Source: an uncultured Lachnospiraceae bacterium
Lineage (GTDB): Bacteria; Bacillota; Clostridia; Lachnospirales; Lachnospiraceae
Direction of reading: 5' to 3'
Length of the DNA stretch: 41,246 nt
NCBI GenBank assembly: GCA_946537305.1
Contig: CAMNFR010000018.1
Location: 1 to 41,246, forward strand
Shown here: in pieces, positions 1 to 8,352 of the stretch
Layout: the number at the start of each line of letters is the position of its first letter
How positions within the stretch are numbered: the stretch's first letter is position 1
Notes under the pieces: generated by a model
What the model saw: only the letters and a program-made list of their open reading frames with translations
Told to the model about the DNA's origin: nothing
Database searches by the model: none
Position numbers and translations under genes: made by a program

Positions 1-49
1 ACACGAAAATTGGAGGTTATAGTGGGATCAGCCTTAACTTAATTGCATT

Positions 50-99
50 GGGACGCACCTTCTGTCACATTGCATGCAATGTGACAGAAGGTGCGTCCC
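50..99. repeat. perfect 50-bp palindrome
   Basis: Two 25-base arms meet with no spacer at 74/75; every base from 50 to 99 pairs with its partner, and the core is TGCATGCA. It lies just beyond the stop codon of the XRE gene on the minus strand, so it could end that transcript, although no T-run follows on either strand. A palindrome this long and exact is more typical of a mobile intergenic repeat than of an ordinary terminator; that reading is inference. Positions 1-49 show nothing else. Confidence 0.8.
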
Positions 100-110
100 C
101 TTGTCACTGT

Positions 111-623
111 TTATTCGTCTTCTTCCGTCGGTTTGTCGTCCGTCTTTCCCTTCCTGCGCTTCCGGTAATGGCGGACGCGCACGGGCTTCAGTATGTACTC
201 ATCGGGGTGCTCAACATCTGCCACGATCAATCGGCGAGGCCGTGAATTGCGAAGATAGTGCAGTGTGCTGCGGATCAGATGGCCGCAGAGCTGAAATTCT
301 TCCGGCGAACAGCTTTTCATCATGCGCAATACTTCTGCCTCTGTCAGGTCATGAAAAATGGCGCCGGATTCCGCCACGATATCGAAGGGTGTGTCCCGGG
401 TCTCATTCCTGGGACGGCGCAGATCTTCGTGAGACAGGCCAAACAGTTCGCAGACACGATTTTCCAGTGACAGAGAGAACTGGCGGGTCCCACGCTCAAT
501 TTGCCCCAGATAATTGGTGCTGACACGTAAAAGGTGCGCGCATTCCTCCTGCGTCAGGTTACGAATGGTACGTTCCCGTCGAATTCGCTTTCCGATGAGA
601 GCACAGGTTGTTTCATCCATCAT
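111..623 (-). CDS. XRE-family helix-turn-helix regulator
   Basis: This encodes a 170-residue cytoplasmic DNA-binding protein. Residues ~8-65 form an XRE/Cro-type HTH (GKRIRRERTIRNLTQEECA, then LRVSTNYLGQIERGTR), which fits the family closely. The C-terminal half has no domain I recognise; it ends in a basic stretch (RVRHYRKRRKGK) and an acidic tail. I start at the ATG at 623, although the frame stays open to 755. A strong minus-strand promoter at 688-715 lies inside the longer version, and an AAAGGA site sits just upstream of 623. A second ATG follows directly at 620. It diverges from the protease gene and could regulate it or itself, but no operator is visible. Target unknown. Confidence 0.85.
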   Translation of the reverse strand: MMDETTCALIGKRIRRERTIRNLTQEECAHLLRVSTNYLGQIERGTRQFSLSLENRVCELFGLSHEDLRRPRNETRDTPFDIVAESGAIFHDLTEAEVLRMMKSCSPEEFQLCGHLIRSTLHYLRNSRPRRLIVADVEHPDEYILKPVRVRHYRKRRKGKTDDKPTEEDE

Positions 624-687
624 GTTACATATTTTCCTTTCCTGAAGATTTCTCAGGAGAGGTTCCGAAAGGAGAACAGATACTATT

Positions 688-715
688 ATTATAGGCCACT
701 TGGTGGGCTTGTCAA
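688..715 (-). promoter_or_regulatory. promoter of the XRE gene
   Basis: On the minus strand a perfect -35 TTGACA (715-710) and a perfect -10 TATAAT (693-688) are separated by 16 bp. Transcription would start near 681, about 58 nt before the ATG at 623. This placement rules out the longer reading of the XRE gene. Confidence 0.8.
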
Positions 716-791
716 GAATGGAAACAGAGATGTTTTGTGCCCAATTCAAGGACAATTCTGTGTAGTGTTTGTGAAACCGAGGGGAAAAGTG

Positions 792-820
792 TTGATTTTT
801 TAGGCTGAACTCGGTATCAT
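792..820 (+). promoter_or_regulatory. promoter of the S41 protease gene
   Basis: TTGATT (792-797) and TATCAT (815-820) are spaced by 17 bp, with the start site expected near 827 and the ATG at 866. The match to consensus is good but not perfect. Confidence 0.55.
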
Positions 821-865
821 ACAGAATAGTTGTGTAATAGCCGGATACGGCGGGAGAATAAGTTT

Positions 866-2308
866 ATGGATGAACATGAATACAATCAGAACGATTATAA
901 TAAAGAAGAGATGGACGGGCCTGCCCCGCAGGAGGCTCCTGAGCGAGAGGAATCAAGTCCGGCTGCCCGGGCCGGACGCCCGGGAAAGGGCGGACATTTT
1001 AAACTGGGGCTGGCAATAGGAGCCATTGCTGTGCTCGTGATTGAAGCGGCGTCCCTGGGAGCAGTCACTCTGATCCAAAACCGGATGTCTGGCACTTTCT
1101 CCGGATTGTTGCCGGGGAACCATGTGACCGCACCGTCGGTGTCGGGAACGGAAGATCAGGCACAGACCGCTGCAGGAACGGAAGATCAGACACAGGGCAC
1201 GGCTGTCTCTGACAATCTGACGCAAGGTGCGGCCGCCTTTGATACCGCACTGCAGAAAAAAATCGCGGAAATCAATCCTTATATCGATGATGCTTTCATC
1301 TTTCCTGTAGACAGTGACAAGGTGCTGGACGAGACGTTAAAGGGATATCTGAACGGTCTGGACGATATCTACTCCGTCTATTATACGCCGGACGAGTATA
1401 AGGAGACGATGGAGAGCTCGGACGGCGCTTACGTGGGCATCGGCGTGGCTGTGCAGCAGGATCCGGATACAAAAATGATCACCGCCATGACGGTATATCC
1501 GGGCAGTCCGGCAGAAAAGGGCGGCATGAAAAAGGGCGATACCCTGGTCAAGGTGGACGGCGAGGATATTACCGGCTGGGATCTTTCCGAAGTAGTCAAT
1601 CGTATCCGCGGGGAAGAAAATACCCAGGTCACGGTGACGGTCTACCGGGAGGGCGAGTATCTGGATCTGACCATGACGCGCGCCGCTCTGAACAAGATGA
1701 CCGTGGAATATAAGATGCTGGAAAACGGTATCGGTTATATTCTGCTGACAGAATTCGATGCGGTATCCGTGGAGCAGATCCGCACGGCCGTGAACACGCT
1801 GAAAAATCAGGGCATGCAGAAGCTGGTGCTGGATCTGCGGGATAACCCCGGCGGTCTGCTGACCAGCGTGGTGACTATCGCGGATGATTTTCTTCCGAAG
1901 GCTAACGTGTTCTATGTTGAAGACAAGCAGGGGCAGCGGACCAATTACGATTCCGAAGAAGGAGAGATCTTTGAGGGAGATATGGTCGTGCTGATCAATG
2001 AAAATTCCGCCAGTGCCTCGGAGGTCCTCTCCGGTACCCTGAAGGACAACGGACGCGCCACCATTATGGGCACACAGTCCTTCGGCAAGGGCATTGTACA
2101 GACATTCTTCCCGTTGACCGACGGGTCGGCTATCAAGCTGACCACCGCACATTATTTCACACCGAACGGTACGGATATCCACGGCGTGGGCATCACCCCG
2201 GATCAGGTGGTGGAGGATGACCGCGAGACAGAGGATGACGAACAGCTGCAGGCAGCCCTCGCCGCCCTGGGCGGCAGGAACACCGGCAATCAGGCAGCAT
2301 CCCGATAA
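866..2308 (+). CDS. S41 carboxy-terminal processing protease (CtpA/CtpB type) with PDZ domain
   Basis: This encodes a membrane-anchored serine protease of 480 residues. Order of parts: a cytoplasmic acidic N-terminus, one transmembrane helix (~46-70), a low-complexity linker with a duplicated GTEDQ-type repeat (~94-111), a PDZ domain (~188-275) that would bind substrate C-termini, and the S41 catalytic domain (~290-450). The catalytic serine lies in SASASE (381-386) and the lysine is K408 in SFGKG, the Ser/Lys pair of this family. The active domain should face outward. I start at the ATG at 866, preceded by GGGAG, rather than the in-frame TTG at 830. It is monocistronic and ends at a bidirectional terminator. 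In relatives such proteases act in signalling or envelope protein turnover; the substrate here is unknown. Confidence 0.93.
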   Translation: MDEHEYNQNDYNKEEMDGPAPQEAPEREESSPAARAGRPGKGGHFKLGLAIGAIAVLVIEAASLGAVTLIQNRMSGTFSGLLPGNHVTAPSVSGTEDQAQTAAGTEDQTQGTAVSDNLTQGAAAFDTALQKKIAEINPYIDDAFIFPVDSDKVLDETLKGYLNGLDDIYSVYYTPDEYKETMESSDGAYVGIGVAVQQDPDTKMITAMTVYPGSPAEKGGMKKGDTLVKVDGEDITGWDLSEVVNRIRGEENTQVTVTVYREGEYLDLTMTRAALNKMTVEYKMLENGIGYILLTEFDAVSVEQIRTAVNTLKNQGMQKLVLDLRDNPGGLLTSVVTIADDFLPKANVFYVEDKQGQRTNYDSEEGEIFEGDMVVLINENSASASEVLSGTLKDNGRATIMGTQSFGKGIVQTFFPLTDGSAIKLTTAHYFTPNGTDIHGVGITPDQVVEDDRETEDDEQLQAALAALGGRNTGNQAASR

Positions 2309-2331
2309 CTCGGCGTTGTTTTCTGCATACA

Positions 2332-2371
2332 AAAATGAGAAATCGGGGACAAGTCCCCGATTTCTCATTTT
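2332..2371. terminator. bidirectional terminator
   Basis: A 19-bp perfect stem (2332-2350 with 2353-2371) has a 2-base loop. Four T's close it on the plus strand and four on the minus strand, so it can end both the protease gene and the convergent mscL. Confidence 0.85.
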
Positions 2372-2389
2372 CTTGTGCAGACGATTGAT

Positions 2390-2776
2390 TTACTTCTTCA
2401 GCAGATCGCGGATCTCTGTCAGCAGAGCGATATCTGCCGGAGTCTCGGGCTCGGGTTCGGGCTCGGGAGCCGCTTCTTCTTTCTTCTGGAACTGGTTGAA
2501 GGCCTTGATGATCAGGAACAGTACCCAGGCAGTGATCAGGAAGTTGATGATGGCCTGAATGAAGTTGCCGACCATAAGCTGTGCCTCGCCAACGGTGATG
2601 GCTAAGCTGCTGAAATCAATGCCGCCGGTGATGATACCGATCAGGGGACCAATCACATCTGCTACCAGAGAGTTGATGATTGCGGTGAAAGCGCCGCCGA
2701 TGATGATACCAACGGCCATGGTCATTACGTTGCCCTTGGAGATGAACTCCTTAAACTCTTTCATGAATCCACCCAT
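2390..2776 (-). CDS. mscL: large-conductance mechanosensitive channel MscL
   Basis: This encodes a 128-residue membrane channel that opens under strong membrane tension and releases solutes during osmotic downshock. The N-terminus (FMKEFKEFISKGNVMTMAVG) is typical of MscL, followed by TM1 (~20-42, with GIIIGGAFTAIINSL), a short extracellular loop, TM2 (~70-95), and a C-terminal helix after a proline/glutamate stretch. Length matches the family (~130-150). I start at the ATG at 2776, which has an AGGAGG site 7 nt upstream; the frame extends to 2800 without a better site. It has its own promoter and diverges from rny. Confidence 0.97.
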   Translation of the reverse strand: MGGFMKEFKEFISKGNVMTMAVGIIIGGAFTAIINSLVADVIGPLIGIITGGIDFSSLAITVGEAQLMVGNFIQAIINFLITAWVLFLIIKAFNQFQKKEEAAPEPEPEPETPADIALLTEIRDLLKK

Positions 2777-2821
2777 GAAATTTCCTCCTCTTGAGAACAA
2801 GGTTTTTGTTTAACAAATTTA

Positions 2822-2850
2822 AGTATAATGGTTTTTCCGTTGATTGTAAA
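2822..2850 (-). promoter_or_regulatory. mscL promoter
   Basis: On the minus strand TTTACA (2850-2845) and TATACT (2827-2822) are separated by 17 bp, about 45 nt before the mscL start. Confidence 0.75.
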
Positions 2851-2898
2851 GGGCTTTTCCGCGCGGCGGGGAATGCGGGACGCTCCACGCAAAAATCC

Positions 2899-2927
2899 TT
2901 GACACTCATGTGAAAAAAAGGTAAGAT
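2899..2927 (+). promoter_or_regulatory. rny promoter
   Basis: A perfect TTGACA (2899-2904) and TAAGAT (2922-2927) are spaced 17 bp apart. This predicts a leader of about 115 nt before the GTG at 3048, in which I see no known riboswitch. Confidence 0.75.
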
Positions 2928-3047
2928 AGTTTCGTTGTTATGAATTCAGACGAACGGCTTAAAAGATTTCGTTCCTGTAATATGAAACGCTTTCAATCGA
3001 GTCTTTTTTGAATTTGCACAATGAAAACTAAATAAGGAGGTGCTCCT

Positions 3048-4598
3048 GTGAATACCACAACGATAATCGCTGTATTGATCGCGGTTGTTGTGACAGCTGT
3101 CATTACCTGGTTTGCCTCCTCTGCTTATCGAACTGGCGTGTATGAAAAGAAAATTGGTTCTGCGGAGGAGAGATCGAAAGAGATCCTGGACGAAGCCACA
3201 AAGGTAGCTGAGACGAAGAAACGGGAAGCACTGCTCGAAGCCAAAGAGGAGAATCTAAAGGCAAAGAATGATCTGGAAAAAGAGATCAGAGAGAGACGGG
3301 CAGAGCTTCAGCGCTCGGAGAGACGGCTGGTCAACAAAGAGGAGAGTTTGGACAAGAAACTGGACGCGATGGAACGCAAGGAGAACAGCTTTGCTGCCAG
3401 AGAGGAAAAGCTGAAAGCCCGGACCCTGGAAGTGGATGCCCTGATCGAAAAACAGCAGGAAGAGCTGGAACGGATCTCCGGGCTGACCACAGAGCAGGCC
3501 AAGGAGACTTTGCTCCGCAGTGTGGAAGAGGATGTCAAGCATGACACCGCTTTGCTTGTGAGAGATCTGGAAGCCCGTGCAAAGGATGAGGCAGCCAAGA
3601 AGGCCCGCGAGTACGTGGTAACGGCCATCCAGAAATGCGCGGCGGATCACGTGGCAGAGACGACCATCTCTGTGGTACAGCTGCCCAGCGATGAGATGAA
3701 GGGGCGCATCATCGGACGAGAGGGAAGAAATATCCGCACACTGGAGACGCTGACGGGTATCGATCTGATTATCGATGACACGCCGGAGGCGGTGATCCTG
3801 TCCGGTTTTGATCCCATGCGCCGTGAAGTGGCCAAGATCGCATTGGAGAAGCTGATCGTGGACGGCCGCATTCATCCGGCCCGTATCGAGGAGACGGTGG
3901 AGAAGGCTCAGAAGGAAGTGGAGGCCATGATCCGCGAGGAAGGCGAGAGTGCCGTCCTGGAGGTGGGCATTCACGGTATCCATCCGGAACTGGTCCGTCT
4001 GCTTGGAAAGATGCGTTTCCGCACCAGCTACGGTCAGAATGCGCTGAAACATTCCATCGAGGTAGCTCATCTTTCCGGACTGTTGGCAGCGGAACTTGGA
4101 CTGGATGTCCGCCTGGCCAAGAGGGCCGGTCTGCTGCATGATATCGGCAAGAGCCTGGATCACGATATGGAAGGTTCCCATGTACAGATCGGTGCAGATC
4201 TGTGCCGCAAGTATAAGGAATCCGCCACGGTCATCAATGCGGTGGAATCTCATCACGGAGATGTGGAGCCGACCAGCCTGATTTCCTGCATCGTGCAGGC
4301 AGCGGATGCTATTTCCGCGGCAAGGCCTGGTGCCAGACGTGAGACCCTGGAGACCTACACCAACCGTCTGCGTCAGCTGGAAGAGATCGCGAATGCCTAC
4401 AAGGGCGTGGAGAAATCCTTTGCCATTCAGGCCGGACGCGAGGTCCGCGTGATGGTGATGCCCGACCATGTGAGCGACGACGATATGGTTCTGATGGCAC
4501 GCGATATTGCCAAGCAGATCGAGGCGGAGCTGGAATACCCCGGCCAGATCAAGGTGAGCGTGATCCGGGAATCCCGGGTGATCGATTACGCCAAATAG
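3048..4598 (+). CDS. rny: ribonuclease Y
   Basis: This encodes a membrane-tethered endoribonuclease of 516 residues that starts mRNA decay in Gram-positive bacteria. It has an N-terminal transmembrane helix (~5-24), a long charged coiled coil (~35-195), a KH RNA-binding domain (~205-270) with the GxxG-type loop at 219-226 (GRIIGREG), and an HD metal-dependent phosphohydrolase domain (~330-425) with the HD pair at H364-D365. Length matches the family (~510-520). The start is GTG at 3048, with AAGGAGG 7 nt upstream. It is a single-gene unit with its own promoter and a hairpin downstream. Confidence 0.97.
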   Translation: MNTTTIIAVLIAVVVTAVITWFASSAYRTGVYEKKIGSAEERSKEILDEATKVAETKKREALLEAKEENLKAKNDLEKEIRERRAELQRSERRLVNKEESLDKKLDAMERKENSFAAREEKLKARTLEVDALIEKQQEELERISGLTTEQAKETLLRSVEEDVKHDTALLVRDLEARAKDEAAKKAREYVVTAIQKCAADHVAETTISVVQLPSDEMKGRIIGREGRNIRTLETLTGIDLIIDDTPEAVILSGFDPMRREVAKIALEKLIVDGRIHPARIEETVEKAQKEVEAMIREEGESAVLEVGIHGIHPELVRLLGKMRFRTSYGQNALKHSIEVAHLSGLLAAELGLDVRLAKRAGLLHDIGKSLDHDMEGSHVQIGADLCRKYKESATVINAVESHHGDVEPTSLISCIVQAADAISAARPGARRETLETYTNRLRQLEEIANAYKGVEKSFAIQAGREVRVMVMPDHVSDDDMVLMARDIAKQIEAELEYPGQIKVSVIRESRVIDYAK

Positions 4599-4643
4599 GT
4601 AAGGGCCCAAACAGTAACTACATTAAATGCAACAGCACGAACA

Positions 4644-4681
4644 ATACAAACAGCCGGAAAATTTCTTCCGGCTGTTTGTAT
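4644..4681. terminator. probable terminator after rny
   Basis: A 16-bp perfect stem (4644-4659 with 4666-4681) has a 6-base loop. The T-run is weak (TATTAT), so termination may be incomplete, and the Nudix operon could be partly read from the rny promoter; I see no convincing separate promoter before it. Confidence 0.6.
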
Positions 4682-4732
4682 ATTATGTCAAGATATACAC
4701 TCCGCGAGGATGCGCGGGGAGGAGGAAATATT

Positions 4733-5269
4733 ATGAAACCGGTAGAGCGGCTGAAGAGAGAACTGGCCTATCACGGGGTCGTGATAGATGTATATGCGGA
4801 TACCGTCCGGGTGCCGAACGGCACGGTAGCCAAATGGGATTTTATCGGTCATATTGGCGCGGCGGCAGTGGTGCCGGTGCTGCCGGACGGGCGCATCCTT
4901 ATGGTAAAGCAATATCGGAATGCCCTGGACCGCTTCACGCTGGAACTGCCGGCGGGAAAGCTGGATGCCGCGGACGAGCCCATGGAGGTATGCGCTGCCA
5001 GGGAGCTGGAGGAGGAAGCCGGTTATCGGTGCGATGCACTGGAATATCTTCTTACGATCAACACGACTGTTGCTTTTTGCAATGAAAAAATCGGGATTTT
5101 CGTGGCGCGGAACCTGATTCCCTCTCACCAGCATCTGGATGAGGATGAAGACATCGAGATCAGCGCCTGGAAAATAGAGGATCTTCTGGAAAAGATCTAT
5201 GCCGGAGAGATGACGGACGCCAAGACGGTGGCCGCGCTTCTTGCCTATTATAAAAAATATTGCCTATGA
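4733..5269 (+). CDS. Nudix hydrolase, ADP-ribose pyrophosphatase type
   Basis: This encodes a 178-residue cytoplasmic enzyme likely to split ADP-ribose or related nucleoside diphosphate sugars. The Nudix box runs from G75 to Y98: GKLDAADE, then R90-E91-L-E-E94-E95-A-G97-Y. It has one residue more than the canonical spacing between the first Gly and Glu. The preceding VVPVLPDGRILMVKQYR and LELPAG are typical of ADP-ribose pyrophosphatases. I chose the ATG at 4733 because GGAGG lies 7 nt upstream. It is the first gene of a tight operon; its stop TGA overlaps the next start as ATGA. Substrate is inferred from the family. Confidence 0.9.
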   Translation: MKPVERLKRELAYHGVVIDVYADTVRVPNGTVAKWDFIGHIGAAAVVPVLPDGRILMVKQYRNALDRFTLELPAGKLDAADEPMEVCAARELEEEAGYRCDALEYLLTINTTVAFCNEKIGIFVARNLIPSHQHLDEDEDIEISAWKIEDLLEKIYAGEMTDAKTVAALLAYYKKYCL

Positions 5270-6180
5270 ATTATCCGTCGTTTAAAACAACAGAATATAC
5301 CGTCAGCCGGGGGAAGGTCCCGGCTTCTTTCGATGGCTTCCGGATCGCCGTGATCGCGGATCTGCATGACTGCACGATCGGGGGCGATCATTCCCCGCTG
5401 CTGCAGCAGCTGGAACGCCTGGCGCCGGATCTGATTCTGCTGGCAGGGGATATGATCACGGAGACCGGCCGCGCGCCGGAACATGTGCAGTACCGGAATG
5501 CGGCGCACCTGCTGCGACAGCTTCCGGCCATCGCGCCGGTATGGTGCGGGCTGGGAAATCATGAAAAGCGCTGGCAGGAATTTGCCGGGGAGGAGAGTCT
5601 TTCCTTCGCCGATTGGCGGTCCGCCACCGGAAAATGGGGGATCCGCTGGCTGGAAAACGAATCCGCAGAGCTTGTCCGCGGCGAGGACCGGCTGCGAGTG
5701 ACCGGCCTGAGCCTGCCGAGACGCTTCTATAATAAAAGGAAAAAGGTGATCCTGACGCCTGCCGAGATCGAGACTCTGGTGGGGAGGGCGGACCGGGAAG
5801 CGTATCAGATCCTGCTGGCTCACACACCGGCCTTTACGGAAAGCTACATGGCCTGGGGGGCTGGCCTGGCCCTGGCGGGGCATTACCACGGCGGCGTGGT
5901 GCGTCTCCCTTTTCTGGGCGGCGTGATCTCTACCAATTTCCGCCTGTTCCCCAAATATGACTGCGGATGTTATCCCTTCCCGTCGGGAGAAATGGTGGTG
6001 ACGGCAGGCCTTGGCTGTCATACCATTCCGGTGCGGCTCTGGAACCCGCCGGAGCTGATCCTCCTGACCCTGCGGTCTGAGGGGCAGGAAAGACTGCCGG
6101 AGTGTCGGGAAAGAGTACCTCTGCAGCAGGGAAGGATGTCTGCGGGGAAGGAGGAAGTGCATGGAACCCATCGCGTATAA
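5266..6180 (+). CDS. calcineurin-like metallophosphoesterase
   Basis: This encodes a 304-residue enzyme of the YkuE-like metallophosphoesterase group. The two-metal site motifs are present in order: ADLHD (D32, H34), GDM (D62), GNHE (N98, H99), AHTPAF and GHYHGG. There is no signal peptide or clear membrane helix, unlike some relatives anchored to the membrane. The start is the ATG at 5266, overlapping the Nudix stop by 4 nt, which points to translational coupling since no good ribosome site is seen. Its 3' end overlaps scpA by 20 nt. Substrate unknown; relatives hydrolyse phosphodiesters or lipid pyrophosphates. Confidence 0.88.
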   Translation: MNYPSFKTTEYTVSRGKVPASFDGFRIAVIADLHDCTIGGDHSPLLQQLERLAPDLILLAGDMITETGRAPEHVQYRNAAHLLRQLPAIAPVWCGLGNHEKRWQEFAGEESLSFADWRSATGKWGIRWLENESAELVRGEDRLRVTGLSLPRRFYNKRKKVILTPAEIETLVGRADREAYQILLAHTPAFTESYMAWGAGLALAGHYHGGVVRLPFLGGVISTNFRLFPKYDCGCYPFPSGEMVVTAGLGCHTIPVRLWNPPELILLTLRSEGQERLPECRERVPLQQGRMSAGKEEVHGTHRV

Positions 6181-6940
6181 GCTGGAAGCCTTTGAGGGGC
6201 CTCTGGATCTGCTCCTTCACCTGATCGAAAAGAACAAGGTCAGCATCTATGACATCCCGATCGTGCAGATCACGGATCAGTATATTGAGTATGTATCGGC
6301 CATGGATCACGAAGACCTGGATCTGGTGAGTGATTTCCTGGTGATGGCAGCGACACTGCTGGATATTAAAGCACGCATGCTTCTGCCGAAGGAAGAGACG
6401 GAGGAAGAGGAAGAAGATCCCCGTCAGGAACTGGTGGAACGCCTGCTGGAATATAAGAAATACCGCTATATGAGCGAAGAGCTGCGGGACTACGCCGTGC
6501 TGGGTGAGCAGCTGGTCTATCGGGCGGCAGACCTTCCGCCGGAGGTGGTGCATTACCGGCCGCCGGTGGATCTTACGGAACTTCTGGGCGATGTGGATAT
6601 CGCAAAGCTCAAGAAGATCTTTGATGAAGTCATGCGCCGCCGGGAAGACCGCACCGATCCCGTGCGAAGCAAATTCGGCAGGATCCGCCGGGAGACCGTA
6701 CAGATCTCGGATAAGATCACTCACGTGCGTGCGGCCGTTGCCCGCGGCGGAAGGCGTTCTTTCCGCAGTCTGCTGGACCACGGGAAGACCAAGATGGAGG
6801 TCGTGGTAACTTTTCTGGCCATTCTGGAACTGATCAAGACCGGAGAAATACAGCTGACGGAAGACAGCACCCGCGATGATATCATCATCCAGGCGCCTGA
6901 TAAAGTACCTGGTACAGCGACGGATGCAACGATTGAGTGA
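6161..6940 (+). CDS. scpA: segregation and condensation protein A
   Basis: This encodes the 259-residue kleisin subunit that bridges the heads of SMC in the bacterial condensin complex. The N-terminal signature is clear (AYKLEAFEGPLDLLLHLIE, then KNKVSIYDIPI), followed by the helical region with LDLVSDFLVMAATLLDIKARMLLP, an acidic linker, and a C-terminal winged-helix part (VTFLAILELIKTGEIQL). An AAGGAGG-like site precedes the ATG. It overlaps the metallophosphoesterase by 20 nt and its TGA abuts the scpB start region, so scpA and scpB are clearly co-expressed. Confidence 0.96.
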   Translation: MEPIAYKLEAFEGPLDLLLHLIEKNKVSIYDIPIVQITDQYIEYVSAMDHEDLDLVSDFLVMAATLLDIKARMLLPKEETEEEEEDPRQELVERLLEYKKYRYMSEELRDYAVLGEQLVYRAADLPPEVVHYRPPVDLTELLGDVDIAKLKKIFDEVMRRREDRTDPVRSKFGRIRRETVQISDKITHVRAAVARGGRRSFRSLLDHGKTKMEVVVTFLAILELIKTGEIQLTEDSTRDDIIIQAPDKVPGTATDATIE

Positions 6941-6966
6941 TATATAAACGGAAAGTGAAAACAGAT

Positions 6967-7545
6967 ATGACGACAGAAGGATTGATCGAAGGCATTTTGT
7001 TTGCCATGGGCGGCTCCGTAGAGCGGAAACAGCTGGCACAGGTGCTGGAACTGACAGAGGAAGCCGTGGAAGAAGCGGCCGTACGCCTGGAGGAAAAATA
7101 CCGGCAGGAGGATTCCGGCATACAGCTGGTGCGGCTGGAGGATGCGTATCAGCTTTCCACGAAGCGTGATGTCTATCCGGCGCTCATCCGCCTGGCCGCA
7201 CGCCCGAAAAAGCCCGTGCTTACCAGTGTAGTGCTGGAGACGCTGGCTATCATTGCCTACCGGCAGCCGATCACCAAGGCAGAGATCGCGAAGATCCGCG
7301 GGGTCAGTTCGGACCACGCGGTGAATAAACTGATCGAATATGAACTGGTGCGGGAAGCCGGCCGCCTGGAAGCGCCGGGCCGGCCCATACTGCTGGCGAC
7401 GACGGAAGAATTCCTGCGCCGTTTTGGCCTGCCTTCCACGGAGGCATTGCCGGAAATCGCCGTGGAAAAATTAGAAGAGCTTCGCGAAGAGGCACTCCGG
7501 GAATCCGCCGAGAAGCCGGAGGATGCCGGGGACGTACCGGTGTAG
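6967..7545 (+). CDS. scpB: segregation and condensation protein B
   Basis: This encodes the 192-residue partner that dimerises and binds ScpA in SMC-ScpAB. It has two winged-helix domains; key stretches are EGILFAMGGSVERKQLAQVL and ETLAIIAYRQPITKAEI, followed by IRGVSSDHAVNKLIE. I start at the ATG at 6967, with GGAAAG upstream, because family members begin a few residues before the EGILFA stretch. A GTG at 6937 overlapping the scpA stop (GTGA) would add 10 residues and is a real alternative. The C-terminal tail is acidic. It is the last gene of the operon. Confidence 0.95.
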   Translation: MTTEGLIEGILFAMGGSVERKQLAQVLELTEEAVEEAAVRLEEKYRQEDSGIQLVRLEDAYQLSTKRDVYPALIRLAARPKKPVLTSVVLETLAIIAYRQPITKAEIAKIRGVSSDHAVNKLIEYELVREAGRLEAPGRPILLATTEEFLRRFGLPSTEALPEIAVEKLEELREEALRESAEKPEDAGDVPV

Positions 7546-7550
7546 AGAAA

Positions 7551-7597
7551 AACAGAAAGCCTATCCCGATACAGTTGGGATGGGCTTCCTGTTTTTT
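7551..7597. terminator. terminator shared by scpB and tetR
   Basis: The arms CAGAAAGCCTATCCC and GGGATGGGCTTCCTG pair with one A-C mismatch and one G-U pair, followed by a run of seven T's on the plus strand. On the minus strand it lies just past the TetR stop. Confidence 0.8.
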
Positions 7598-8175
7598 TAT
7601 GCGCGCAGTCCGGCCAGTAGAATGGGAATCGTTTTGGTAGTGTATTCGCCGAGGTCTACGGCGCCGTCGCAGATGCAGTAATCATAGATGATGGCGCGCT
7701 CGCACATGGAGTAGATGCGGGAGACCTCTGCTACGGTCAGGTCGGAGCGGATCTCTCCCCGGCGGAAGCCGTCTTCTACGATCTCGCGGATCATCTGGTA
7801 GTAGAAGCGGTTCTGGTCGAGCAGGTGACGGTTTCCTTTGGTCACGACCTGAGAGGAGTAGAGGTACGCCAGTACATTCAACTGGATCTCTTCTCCGATC
7901 ATCTGATGTACCTTCTGGCAGAGGTCGATCAGCATATCGACCCGGTTCATGTCCTTCGGAAGCGAGGGATAGAGCTCTTCGTAATAGGAATCAAACAGAT
8001 CCGAAAGGGAACTTAAAAGAGCATCTTTGCCGGCGAAGTAATGATAGAATGTGCCTTTACTGGTGCCGGAAAGAGCAATGATATCTTCAATGGTGGTCTC
8101 TTCATATCCTTTGGCGCGAAAAAGTTTCCACGCCGCCTCGATTATACGTGATTTTGTACTGATTTTTTTTGCCAT
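7597..8175 (-). CDS. TetR-family transcriptional regulator
   Basis: This encodes a 192-residue repressor-type protein. The N-terminal HTH (~10-55) is clear: RIIEAAWKLFRAKGYEETTI, then EDIIALSGTSKGTFYHYF. The C-terminal ligand domain has no assignable specificity. I start at the ATG at 8175, with GGAG at good spacing; an ATG at 8187 is also possible, but the longer frame to 8334 is excluded by the promoter at 8207-8235. It diverges from the XRE-cupin gene across about 175 bp, so it may control itself and that neighbour. Ligand unknown. Confidence 0.92.
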   Translation of the reverse strand: MAKKISTKSRIIEAAWKLFRAKGYEETTIEDIIALSGTSKGTFYHYFAGKDALLSSLSDLFDSYYEELYPSLPKDMNRVDMLIDLCQKVHQMIGEEIQLNVLAYLYSSQVVTKGNRHLLDQNRFYYQMIREIVEDGFRRGEIRSDLTVAEVSRIYSMCERAIIYDYCICDGAVDLGEYTTKTIPILLAGLRA

Positions 8176-8206
8176 GATTTGCTCCATGAAATTGAATTTA
8201 TTCCTT

Positions 8207-8235
8207 ATCATAACATATTTGGGCGATACGGTAAA
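8207..8235 (-). promoter_or_regulatory. tetR promoter with extended -10
   Basis: On the minus strand TTTACC (8235-8230) and TATGAT (8212-8207) are spaced 17 bp, with a TG one base before the -10, which makes it an extended -10 promoter. The start site would fall near 8200. Confidence 0.65.
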
Positions 8236-8285
8236 GGAAATATTCGTAGAGGGGGAAAGCGGTTTGCCCTTGCGTGAAAGTAATA

Positions 8286-8315
8286 TTGACAAAGTGAAAT
8301 TACAAGGTTTATAGT
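8286..8315 (+). promoter_or_regulatory. promoter of the XRE-cupin gene
   Basis: A perfect TTGACA (8286-8291) is followed at 17-18 bp by TTATAG/TATAGT (8309-8315). The 9-mer GTGAAATTA sits inside the spacer at 8294-8302 and a near copy, GTGAAATCA, at 8325-8333, 31 bp apart. Both could be operator half-sites. Confidence 0.65.
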
Positions 8316-8352
8316 AGAACCAAGGTGAAATCATAATGGGGAGGACACATTT

